DNA from: Cupriavidus sp. AU9028
GTDB taxonomy: Bacteria > Pseudomonadota > Gammaproteobacteria > Burkholderiales > Burkholderiaceae
Assembly (NCBI RefSeq): GCF_019795295.1
Contig: NZ_JAIMCG010000026.1
Coordinates: 1 to 42,951 of the forward strand
Direction of reading: 5' to 3'
Length of the DNA stretch: 42,951 bases
The position numbers and the translations under genes were made by a program. The notes below the pieces were generated by a model that was given only the letters and a program-made list of their open reading frames with translations, was not told the origin of the DNA and did not search any database. The number at the start of each line of letters is the position of its first letter. Positions within the stretch are counted from its first letter, which is position 1. Below are positions 1-11,062 of this stretch, piece after piece.

Positions 1-97
1 ACCTTCCCCGCCCGCACCGCCGCCTCGCTGACCACCCCGCGCGCCCCGCCGAAGTGGTCCACATGGCTGTGCGTGTAGATCAGCGCCACCACCGGCC
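1..97 (-). CDS. Alkyl/aryl-sulfatase (metallo-beta-lactamase fold), fragment
   Basis: Read on the minus strand, the 97 bases encode an uninterrupted peptide containing [17 protein letters not shown] followed by [20 protein letters not shown] is the HxHxDH zinc-binding motif of metallo-beta-lactamase hydrolases. The flanking RGVV context is that of class III alkyl sulfatases (SdsA1/BDS1 type), which hydrolyse long-chain alkyl sulfates such as SDS to alcohol and sulfate. Only about 32 residues are visible. The downstream part lies beyond the window edge, and the upstream part is lost at the G/C homopolymer tract. Whether the gene is truly broken or only appears so because of a bad join cannot be settled here. 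Family assignment is fairly secure; function of this copy is not. Confidence 0.6.
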
Positions 98-150
<53 letters not shown>

Positions 151-229
151 GCGACTGCCAGGTGACTTGCACGATCCGTGCCGGAAAGCGGTGCAGGGGC
201 ACCGGATCAGGCGAGCGTGCCGGCCGGCA

Positions 230-1654
230 TCATTGCCGCAGTGCGATGTCGCCGCGCAGCGAGTGGGGGAAGGCCTGGGTGATCACGACATCCACCATCT
301 GGCCAACGAGCCGCTGGCGGCTTGCCTCGGACGCGCCGGGCAGCGCGAAATTGACCACCCGGTTGTTCTCGGTACGGCCGTGCAGCTCGGTCGGGTCCTT
401 GCGCGCCGGCCCCTCGACCAGGATCCGCTGCACCGTGCCCACCATGTTCTGGCTGATGCGCTGCACGTTCTCCTCGATGGTGGCCTGCAGCCGCTGCAGG
501 CGCGCCAGCTTGACCTCGCGCGGCGTGTCGTCGTGCAGGTTCGCCGCCGGCGTGCCCGGGCGCGGGCTGAAGATGAACGAGAAGGAGGTGTCGTAGCCGA
601 TCTCCTCGACCATCGCCATCAGCTTGTCGAAGTCCGCGTCGGTCTCGCCGGGAAAGCCGATGATGAAATCCGACGACATGGACATGTCCGGCCGGATCGC
701 GCGCAGCTTGCGGATGATGCTCTTGTATTCGAGCACGCTGTAGCCGCGCTTCATCGCCATCAGGATGCGGTCCGAGGCGTGCTGCACCGGCAGGTGCAGG
801 TGGTTGACCAGCTTGGGCACGCGCGCATAGGTGTCGATCAGGCGCGAGGTGAATTCCTTCGGATGGCTGGTGGTGTAGCGGATGCGCTCGATGCCCGGGA
901 TCTCTGCCACGTATTCGATCAGCAGCGCGAAGTCGGCGATCTCGCTGGTGTCCCCCATGGCGCCGCGGTAGGCATTGACGTTCTGGCCCAGCAGCGTCAC
1001 CTCGCGCACGCCCTGGTCGGCCAGGCCGGCGATCTCGGCCAGCACGTCGTCGAACGGGCGCGACACTTCCTCGCCCCGGGTGTAGGGCACCACGCAGTAG
1101 CTGCAGTACTTCGAGCAGCCTTCCATGATCGAGACGAACGCGCTCGGGCCTTCGACGCGGGCGGGCGGCAGATGGTCGAACTTCTCGATCTCCGGGAACG
1201 AGATGTCGACCTGCGACTGGCCGGTGTGCTGGCGCCGCGCGATCATGTCGGGCAGCCGATGCAGCGTCTGCGGGCCGAACACCACGTCGACATACGGCGC
1301 GCGCGAGACGATCGCGGCGCCTTCCTGGCTGGCCACGCATCCACCGACGCCAATCACCAGATCGGGTTTGACCGCCTTCAGCGCCTTCATCCGGCCCAGT
1401 TCCGAAAACACCTTCTCCTGCGCCTTCTCGCGCACCGAACAGGTGTTGAACAGGATCACGTCCGCGTCCTCGGGGTTGTCGGTCTTCTCCAGTCCCTGGC
1501 TGGCGTGGAGCACGTCGACCATCTTGTCGGAGTCGTACTCGTTCATCTGGCAGCCGTAGGTCTTGACGAAAACCTTCTTCGGCGCGCCGGCAGCGCTGGC
1601 GGGTGCAGGGGTGGCAGCGCCGGCAGGCGGCGCGTCGTGCGGGGTCGAATTCAT
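230..1654 (-). CDS. miaB: tRNA-2-methylthio-N6-dimethylallyladenosine synthase MiaB
   Basis: MiaB is a radical-SAM methylthiotransferase that converts i6A37 to ms2i6A37 in tRNAs reading UNN codons. The 474-residue product has the family's full length. It shows the N-terminal UPF0004 domain with cysteines at 35 (KTYGC), 72 (NTCSVR) and 106 (VGGC), which hold the auxiliary 4Fe-4S cluster. The radical-SAM motif [10 protein letters not shown] has C180, C184 and C187, and a C-terminal TRAM-like region ends in ALRQ. The first 25 residues are an Ala/Pro-rich extension. The ATG at 1654 has only a weak ribosome-binding site. In related genomes phoH and ybeY usually follow miaB; here the next bases run into the G/C tract, so that neighbourhood is missing. 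The gene is divergent from the helicase gene. Confidence 0.96.
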   Translation of the reverse strand: MNSTPHDAPPAGAATPAPASAAGAPKKVFVKTYGCQMNEYDSDKMVDVLHASQGLEKTDNPEDADVILFNTCSVREKAQEKVFSELGRMKALKAVKPDLVIGVGGCVASQEGAAIVSRAPYVDVVFGPQTLHRLPDMIARRQHTGQSQVDISFPEIEKFDHLPPARVEGPSAFVSIMEGCSKYCSYCVVPYTRGEEVSRPFDDVLAEIAGLADQGVREVTLLGQNVNAYRGAMGDTSEIADFALLIEYVAEIPGIERIRYTTSHPKEFTSRLIDTYARVPKLVNHLHLPVQHASDRILMAMKRGYSVLEYKSIIRKLRAIRPDMSMSSDFIIGFPGETDADFDKLMAMVEEIGYDTSFSFIFSPRPGTPAANLHDDTPREVKLARLQRLQATIEENVQRISQNMVGTVQRILVEGPARKDPTELHGRTENNRVVNFALPGASEASRQRLVGQMVDVVITQAFPHSLRGDIALRQ

Positions 1655-1978
1655 GGTGCCGATCTCAGTGGTTGACCTGGGGGCATCGGGTGCTTCAGGG
1701 CGATAGCATGATCTGCGCGGGCGGGTTGCAACGACAAGCGCGCCACGCGAAGCCCGGTATTCTACCCTCAGCCTGCGCCCCGGGCCGCGCTGCCCGGGCG
1801 CGAAAAATCCATCACGCTGTTACACTAGAGGGCTTTTCCCAAGGAAGCGGGCAAGCACCACGCTTTCGCGGCATCGACGCCAGCACGATAGTGCACTCCG
1901 GCATGTGCCGTTCATTGAACATCCACGTCGTCCACGCGCCTGGCAGCATGCTGCGCAGGGGCGGCCTAAGCATATTTC
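1655..1978. promoter_or_regulatory. Divergent intergenic region miaB / helicase
   Basis: This 324-base stretch separates two divergent start codons and should hold promoters for both. A TACACT hexamer at 1821-1826 resembles a sigma-70 -10 box about 155 bases upstream of the helicase, but no convincing -35 box lies at the right spacing. An AT-rich patch (AAGCATATTTC) immediately precedes the helicase ATG, and no strong Shine-Dalgarno sequence is visible. Long 5' leaders are common for RNA helicase genes. I see no RNA gene or small coding region here. Confidence 0.3.
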
Positions 1979-3580
<1,602 letters not shown>

Positions 3581-3688
3581 TCGGCCGCAGGGTCGGTCGG
3601 CAACGGGATCCGGCGCGAGGATCGCGTGGATCCGGTCGCCGGCCCGCCAGTACCGCACCACACCGCAGTTCCAAGGCCGGGAGGCAGC

Positions 3689-4789
3689 GTGAATCACTCC
3701 GACAGCGCGAAAGCGACCCCAGCGCAAGCCGATGCATCCGATGTATCCGAGGTATCGGGTGCATCCGGACCCTCGGAGGCCGGGAGCGACCTGCCTTTCG
3801 AGGGGCTCACGCCCGATACGATCCTGCATGCGGTCGAAGACGCGGGGCTGGTGCCGGACGGCCGCCTGCTGGCGCTGAACAGCTATGAAAACCGTGTCTG
3901 GCAGATCGGCGTGGAAGGCGCCGCTCCGGTGGTGGTCAAGTTCTACCGGCCGGGGCGATGGTCCGACGAGGCGATTCTCGAAGAGCACCAGTTCGTGCAG
4001 CAGCTCGCCGACGCCGAGATCCCGGCGGTGCCCGCCTGGCGCGACGCGCAGGGTCGGACGCTGCTGTCGCACGCCGGCTTTCGCTATGCCATCTTCCCGC
4101 GCCAGGGCGGGCGCTCCCCGGAACTGGGCCGGCGCGACACGCTGACCTGGCTTGGCCGCTTTATCGGCCGCATTCATGCCGTGGGAGCGGCGCAGCCCTA
4201 CCGGCATCGGCCTGCACTCGATCTGCAGTCGTTCGGCACGGCGCCGCGCGACTGGCTGCTGGCCCACGACTGCGTGCCGGCCGAGCTGGTGGCGCCGTGG
4301 CGCGCGGCGGTGGACCTCGCGCTGGACGGCGTGCGGCGCTGCTACGAGCGCGCGGGGGACGTGTCGATGATCCGGCTGCACGGCGACTGCCACCGCGGCA
4401 ACGTGCTGTGGATCGACCCCGAGGACGCCCGCGGCGATGCCGCGGGGCCGCATTTCGTCGATTTCGACGACAGCCGCATGGGTCCGGCGATGCAGGACCT
4501 GTGGATGCTGCTGGAAGGCGACCGCGCGGCGATGCAGGACCAGCTTGCCGACATCCTGGCCGGCTACGAGGACTTCGCCAGCTTCCCGATGCGCGAGCTG
4601 CATCTGCTGGAAGCACTGCGCACGCTGCGGCTGCTGCATTACAGCGCCTGGCTGGCGGCACGCTGGCGCGATCCGGCCTTCCCAGCCGCGTTCCCGTGGT
4701 TTGGCACGGGCCGCTATTGGCAGGACCGCATCCTCGAGTTGCGCGAGCAGATCGCGCTGATGGACGAACCGCCCCTGTGGGGCGGCTGA
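3689..4789 (+). CDS. srkA: Stress response kinase A (SrkA/YihE family serine/threonine kinase)
   Basis: Aminoglycoside-phosphotransferase-fold Ser/Thr kinase, which in E. coli protects against stress-induced programmed death and counteracts MazF-linked killing. Family signatures are clear: LNSYENRVWQI near the N-lobe, VVKFYRPGRW with the ATP-binding Lys, EEHQF, the catalytic loop RLHGDCHRGNVLW, HFVDFDDSRMGP (metal-binding Asp), and QDLWMLL. A GTG at 3689 is chosen because GGGAGG (3679-3684) sits four bases upstream. An ATG at 3626 would add 21 residues unlike the family. Residues 15-29 are five degenerate triplets (DAS, DVS, EVS, GAS, GPS) from a 9-base tandem repeat before the conserved part begins. 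The gene ends ten bases from the convergent universal stress gene. Confidence 0.9.
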   Translation: MNHSDSAKATPAQADASDVSEVSGASGPSEAGSDLPFEGLTPDTILHAVEDAGLVPDGRLLALNSYENRVWQIGVEGAAPVVVKFYRPGRWSDEAILEEHQFVQQLADAEIPAVPAWRDAQGRTLLSHAGFRYAIFPRQGGRSPELGRRDTLTWLGRFIGRIHAVGAAQPYRHRPALDLQSFGTAPRDWLLAHDCVPAELVAPWRAAVDLALDGVRRCYERAGDVSMIRLHGDCHRGNVLWIDPEDARGDAAGPHFVDFDDSRMGPAMQDLWMLLEGDRAAMQDQLADILAGYEDFASFPMRELHLLEALRTLRLLHYSAWLAARWRDPAFPAAFPWFGTGRYWQDRILELREQIALMDEPPLWGG

Positions 4790-4799
4790 GCGCGCAGGC

Positions 4800-5237
4800 T
4801 TACTTCGTTTCGGGTGCCTTGACCAGCAGCACCGGGCAGGCGGCGTGGGCTACCACGCGGCCTGCCACCGAGCCGAGCACGGCGTCGAAGAAGGAGCCGC
4901 GACCGTGGGTGCCGATCACGATGGCGTCGGCGCCGACGGACTTGGCCAGGCCCACGATCTTGTCCGGCGGGAAGCCGCTGAGCGCGTGCTTCTGCACGGG
5001 CACGTTGGCGGCTTCCAGAATCTGGCAGACCGACTGCATGGCCTTCTCGCTCTCCTCGCGGTGCCAGCCGTCGATCGATTCCTTGCTGACGAAGGCGCGC
5101 ACCCCGCCATTGACCTCCGGCGCGACATGGACGACATGGACGGTAAAGTCGCGTTGCAGCAGACCGCCGTTGGCGATGAAGCGGGCAGCGGCGTCGCTGA
5201 AGGGGGAGCCGTCGGTGGCGAGCACGATCTGGGACAT
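4800..5237 (-). CDS. Universal stress protein, UspA family
   Basis: A 145-residue single-domain Usp protein beginning MSQIVLATDGSPFSDAAARF. It keeps the ATP-binding signature G-x2-G-x9-G-S near the C-terminus (GTHGRGSFFDAVLGS) followed by ACPVLLVK, so it is expected to bind ATP, unlike E. coli UspA itself. Usp proteins of this type support survival under stress, anoxia or growth arrest. An AGGAGA ribosome-binding site lies eight bases upstream of the ATG. An FNR/ANR-like box centred about 100 bases upstream (5333-5346) suggests control by oxygen availability, which fits known Usp regulation in related proteobacteria. Convergent with the srkA gene. Confidence 0.93.
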   Translation of the reverse strand: MSQIVLATDGSPFSDAAARFIANGGLLQRDFTVHVVHVAPEVNGGVRAFVSKESIDGWHREESEKAMQSVCQILEAANVPVQKHALSGFPPDKIVGLAKSVGADAIVIGTHGRGSFFDAVLGSVAGRVVAHAACPVLLVKAPETK

Positions 5238-5618
5238 GGCGATTCTCCTGTCTGGTTTCGAGGGGGCACGCCGGCTCGCGCGTCGCGGGCAGGCTGCTTG
5301 AAACAGTGTGGCAGCGCAGCGGCCGGTGCGACACGATCCAGATCAAAAACTATTGAAGTGATCCAGGGGTCATGCCGTAACGCCAGCCATGCGTGCGGCA
5401 GGGAAGGCTGGTCCGCCTGCTGCCACCGGTGCGCAACCCGCATCCCTTGCCACCATCCGAGTGCGGAACTGGTCTCAAGTTCCCCCTGCCGCCGCCGTGC
5501 CGGGGTTTACCGCCATGTCGCGTCATGCCCCGCTGATAAAATCGCGCGTCTGCCCGCTTTCGCGGCCGTTTTCTGATCCCGCGGATGGCGGCCGGAGCCG
5601 CTCCGCTTCCCTGCTTTC
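5238..5618. other. Divergent intergenic region uspA / PepSY gene
   Basis: A 381-base region between divergent genes. It contains the FNR-like site listed separately. A GATAAAAT segment at about 5535-5542 could serve as a -10 element for the PepSY gene, without a good -35 partner. The region has weak coding character, and I find no convincing small gene or structured RNA in it. Confidence 0.4.
5333..5346 (-). promoter_or_regulatory. FNR/ANR-like box upstream of the universal stress gene
   Basis: On the minus strand the bases read TTGATCTGGATCGT, matching the FNR/ANR/DNR consensus TTGAT-N4-ATCAA at eight of ten defined positions, with the left half perfect. The centre lies about 102 bases upstream of the uspA start codon. 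A transcription start about 60 bases before the ATG would place it at a class II position. This is a single motif match, so it remains a candidate. Confidence 0.4.
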
Positions 5619-6794
5619 ATGGTCACCGGATATCTGCGCGTTCTGCTTGCCAGGCTGCACCTGTACATCGGGCTCGGCTTCGGTCTGCTATTTGTGCTGC
5701 TGGGGCTGACCGGCGCCGCGCTGGTCTGGCGCGAAGAGATCGACGTCGCGCTCAATCCCGACTTGCTGCTCGCCTCCGCGCCCATCGACGTGCCGGTGTC
5801 GCCGATGCACGTGCAGGCCGTCACGCGGGTGCTGGAGGGCGATCCGCGCTACGGCCGCCCGAAGCTGCTGATGCTGCCGCTGTCCGGCCAAGACGTCTTC
5901 GTTGCCTGGTATGCGCTGCGCGCCGACAGCCATCCAACGCCGGTGCTGATGAAGGGCAAGGGCAAGGCCATGTCGTTCGAGGGGACCCGGGCGCGCCAGG
6001 TGATGATCGACCCGGTCACGCTGGCGGTAAAGGGCGAGCGGATCTGGGGCCAGGCCGGGCTGTCGCGCCCGTTGCTGATGCCCACGCTATTCCATCTCCA
6101 TCATTACCTGCTGGCGGGCGAGGCCGGGAGGGTGCTGCTCGGTGTCGCCAGCCTGCTGCTGCTGGTTGGCGTGCTGGCCGGCGTAGTGCTGTGGTGGCTA
6201 CCGCGGGCGCCGGACACTGCCGCGCCAGTGCGGCCGGAGCGGCTGCACCGCCGCGCCGGCATCGTGGCCGCGCCGGTCCTGCTGCTGATCGCGTTTACCG
6301 GCTGGTATCTGAACCTGCCCAGGTGGGTGACGCCGCTGGTGGGCGGCGTAATGGAGGTGGCGCCGCCAGTCGCGCCGCCGAAGGCTCCCGCGCCGGGTGC
6401 GGGTACGCCGATCGAGCCGGAGCAGGCGATGCAGCGCGCGCAGGCGCTGTTTCCGGACGGGGCGGTCACGCGCGTGGCATTCCCCAAGCGGTCCGCGCCG
6501 GCCTACGAGATCCGCTTGCGCCAGCCCGACGAGGTCCGCCAGGGTGAGGGCGCGACCCGGGTCTGGCTCGATGCCTTTTCGGGGGAATTGCTGGCGGTGC
6601 GCGATCCGCTGAACGCGCCCGAGGGCGACCGGCTGCTGTACTGGATGTATCCGCTGCATACCGGGGAGGCCTTCGGCATGCCGGGACGGGCGGCGGTCAG
6701 CTGCCTGGGCGCCGTGCCGCTGCTGTTTGCGGTGACCGGCGCGCTGGTCTGGTGGAACCGCCGGCGGCTCGCCCGCGCGCGGCAGCGCGCCTGA
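5619..6794 (+). CDS. PepSY-domain membrane protein
   Basis: A 391-residue PepSY-associated transmembrane protein of the 'iron-regulated membrane protein' group, often found near siderophore receptors or acting as a membrane ferric reductase. Four membrane segments are visible, at about residues 8-37, 163-195, 213-231 and 358-379. Two large periplasmic PepSY-like regions lie between them. Histidines sit at the membrane faces (RLHLYIG near residue 13 and FHLHHYLL near 160), as expected if haem is bound. The ATG at 5619 has no strong Shine-Dalgarno sequence. Convergent with panC. No siderophore genes are nearby, so the role in iron use is inference from the family. Confidence 0.85.
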   Translation: MVTGYLRVLLARLHLYIGLGFGLLFVLLGLTGAALVWREEIDVALNPDLLLASAPIDVPVSPMHVQAVTRVLEGDPRYGRPKLLMLPLSGQDVFVAWYALRADSHPTPVLMKGKGKAMSFEGTRARQVMIDPVTLAVKGERIWGQAGLSRPLLMPTLFHLHHYLLAGEAGRVLLGVASLLLLVGVLAGVVLWWLPRAPDTAAPVRPERLHRRAGIVAAPVLLLIAFTGWYLNLPRWVTPLVGGVMEVAPPVAPPKAPAPGAGTPIEPEQAMQRAQALFPDGAVTRVAFPKRSAPAYEIRLRQPDEVRQGEGATRVWLDAFSGELLAVRDPLNAPEGDRLLYWMYPLHTGEAFGMPGRAAVSCLGAVPLLFAVTGALVWWNRRRLARARQRA

Positions 6795-6819
6795 CGCTGC
6801 CGTCCGGCGGCCTCGCCCG

Positions 6820-8769
<1,950 letters not shown>

Positions 8770-8778
8770 TTACCGGGA

Positions 8779-8967
8779 TCAGTCCAGCGAGTAGACGTAA
8801 GGTTTCTGCGGCACGCGCGAGGCTTCCGCGCGCTGGCGCTCTTCCAGGTCGATCGGGGCCTTGTCCCACAGGATGGCGCGGCCCTGACGCTGCTCGGCTT
8901 CGATCGAGGGGCGCTGCTGCTTCAGCGACTTGAGGAACTGGGTGATGTCCGATTCGTAGAGAGCCAT
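8779..8967 (-). CDS. DUF3460 family small protein
   Basis: A 62-residue protein starting MALYESDITQFLKSLK and ending PQKPYVYSLD, matching the short DUF3460 family of beta-proteobacteria, whose function is unknown. It is hydrophilic and charged, has no membrane segment or signal peptide, and is probably cytoplasmic. The ATG at 8967 is preferred over a TTG nine codons upstream because family members begin at this point. Its place directly before scpA is conserved in Burkholderiaceae, which hints at co-transcription but not at a mechanism. Confidence 0.88.
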   Translation of the reverse strand: MALYESDITQFLKSLKQQRPSIEAEQRQGRAILWDKAPIDLEERQRAEASRVPQKPYVYSLD

Positions 8968-9117
8968 GGTTCGAGAGCAATGCGGGTTGTGCAAACGTCA
9001 GGATTTTACCGTATTGGCGCCTGGCGGCAGCCTCCGGTGCTGCCGCACGACCGCCAGTTTTTCGGCATGGGGCCTGGACTGTGGTCAAATAACGACTTTG
9101 TCGGACCGCGACGACGA

Positions 9118-10989
9118 ATGATATTGCACCTGGGCATCATGCGAATCCGCCTCGCCCGCGGCAAGGCCGGCAAGGCGCCGGACGCCGTGACGCTGTGCCG
9201 CCCCACGCGGCGCATCCCTGCTTCGCGGGTCCTGCCGTCCCTGGTTGTCCTGCTGGCCACCGTCGCCGGCACGCTGCTGGCCGTTTCCCCGGCGCTGGCC
9301 GCCTATCGCGTCGAAGTCGAAGCTCCCGACCCGCTCAAGGACATCCTGCAGGAGCACCTGGACCTGGTCCGCTACCGGGAGCGCACCGATCTGACCGACG
9401 ACCAGTTCGCCTACATGGTGGAAACCGTCGGTGACCAGGTACGCCAGTTCGCCGCCACCGAAGGCTGGTTCGATCCGCAGACCACGGCCCGCGTGGAGGG
9501 CAGCGGCGACAAGCGCGTGGTGCACATCAGCGTCGATCCGGGCGCGCGCACCCTGATCCGCGATGTCAACGTCAGTGTGGACGGTCCCGCCGCCACCCGG
9601 TCCCCGCGGCAGGTCGCCGACCTGGTGAAGAACTGGGGACTGCCGGCCGGTCATGCCTTCCGCCAGGGCGACTGGGACAAGGCCAAGGAGGACGCGCTGG
9701 TATCGCTGCAGAGCGATACCTACTACGGCGCCAAGCTGGAAGAATCGCAGGCGCGCATCCTCGCCGACGAACAGGCCGCCGACCTGACCGCCCGCTACGA
9801 CAGCGGGCCGGCCTACCGGATGGGGCCGCTGGTGGTCGAGGGCGCGCGCCGCTATCCCGAGCGGATCGTGCGCAACGTCAATCGGCTCGGCGTGGGCGAG
9901 CCCTACCATGTGGAGCGGCTGCTGGACCTGCAGCGGGCGGTGCAGAACCAGCCCTACTACTCCAACGTGCAGGTCGACCTGGGCGAGGCGGCGCCCGACG
10001 ACGACGGCCAGGATGACACCGTGACCGCGCCGGTGGTGGTGCGCGTGCGGGAGTATCCGCCGCACCGGATCACCTCCGGGGTCGGTTACAACACCGACAC
10101 CGGGGCGCAGGTCGAAGGCCGCTATTCGTACTACAACATGTTCAACCGGGCCTGGGTGCTCGACTCCCAGGCGCGGATCGAGCAGAAGCGCCAATACGGT
10201 TTCCTGGAGCTGGCGATGCCGCCGGACAGCCGGACCTACCGCAACAGCGTGTATGGCAGCTACGACCATACCCGCGACCTGGAAAACACCGACACCACCA
10301 GCTGGCGCGGCGGCCTGCGGCGCTCCCGTTCGCTGGATCGGATCGACACCACGCTGTCGCTCGACTTCTTCTACGACAGCCTCGAACCCTATGGGCAGCC
10401 ACGGCAGCTGAGCCGCGCGCTGGTGCCGCAATACGCCTGGACCCGCCGCAACGTCGACAACGAGATCTTCCCGCGCCGCGGCAATGTCATCAACACGCAG
10501 GTCGGCGCGGCGGTGGAGGGCATCCTGACCGACCAGAGCTTTGCGCGTTTCTACGGCCGGATCCGGCAGTACATCCCGGTGCGCTCGCGCGACCTGGTGC
10601 TGGCACGGCTGGAAGTGGGCGCCAACCTGACCAGCGGGGGCGCAAGCGGCATTCCCGCGTCGCTGCGCTTTCGTGCCGGCGGCACGGATTCCGTGCGCGG
10701 CTACGACTATCAGTCGATCGGCACGCGCCAGGGCAACAGCGTGTTGCCCGCCAAGTATCTGGTGACCGGCAGCCTGGAATACCAATACTGGTTCAAGCCA
10801 GACTGGGGCGCGGCGGTGTTCTGGGATGCGGGCACCGCGACCGACGACCTCGATGGCGTGCGGATCTACCACGGCATCGGCGTCGGCGCACGCTGGAGGA
10901 GTCCGGTCGGCCCGGTCCAGCTGGACATCGGCTACGGCATCCAGCAGCAGCAGTTCCGGCCGCATATTTCCCTGGGGGTGGCGTTCTGA
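9118..10989 (+). CDS. tamA: Translocation and assembly module outer-membrane protein TamA
   Basis: Omp85-family protein that, with TamB, helps insert proteins (notably autotransporters) or move lipids at the outer membrane. From the ATG at 9118 there are 623 residues. A signal peptide probably ends after SPALA at residue 61, with a long basic stretch before it. POTRA domains occupy about 62-315, and the 16-stranded barrel runs from about 317 to a C-terminal Phe. The Omp85 signature in the barrel loop is VRGY at 526-529 inside GGTDSVRGYDY. An ATG at 9139 is an equally possible start, as neither has a strong ribosome-binding site. tamB follows after 73 bases. The DUF3460 gene is divergent. Confidence 0.92.
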   Translation: MILHLGIMRIRLARGKAGKAPDAVTLCRPTRRIPASRVLPSLVVLLATVAGTLLAVSPALAAYRVEVEAPDPLKDILQEHLDLVRYRERTDLTDDQFAYMVETVGDQVRQFAATEGWFDPQTTARVEGSGDKRVVHISVDPGARTLIRDVNVSVDGPAATRSPRQVADLVKNWGLPAGHAFRQGDWDKAKEDALVSLQSDTYYGAKLEESQARILADEQAADLTARYDSGPAYRMGPLVVEGARRYPERIVRNVNRLGVGEPYHVERLLDLQRAVQNQPYYSNVQVDLGEAAPDDDGQDDTVTAPVVVRVREYPPHRITSGVGYNTDTGAQVEGRYSYYNMFNRAWVLDSQARIEQKRQYGFLELAMPPDSRTYRNSVYGSYDHTRDLENTDTTSWRGGLRRSRSLDRIDTTLSLDFFYDSLEPYGQPRQLSRALVPQYAWTRRNVDNEIFPRRGNVINTQVGAAVEGILTDQSFARFYGRIRQYIPVRSRDLVLARLEVGANLTSGGASGIPASLRFRAGGTDSVRGYDYQSIGTRQGNSVLPAKYLVTGSLEYQYWFKPDWGAAVFWDAGTATDDLDGVRIYHGIGVGARWRSPVGPVQLDIGYGIQQQQFRPHISLGVAF

Positions 10990-11062
10990 TGCGGGGCAGC
11001 GATCGATCCCCGGCGCCGGACAAGGCCGGCCTCCACCATTCCGGCAGCGCGCGGAGGCAGGC

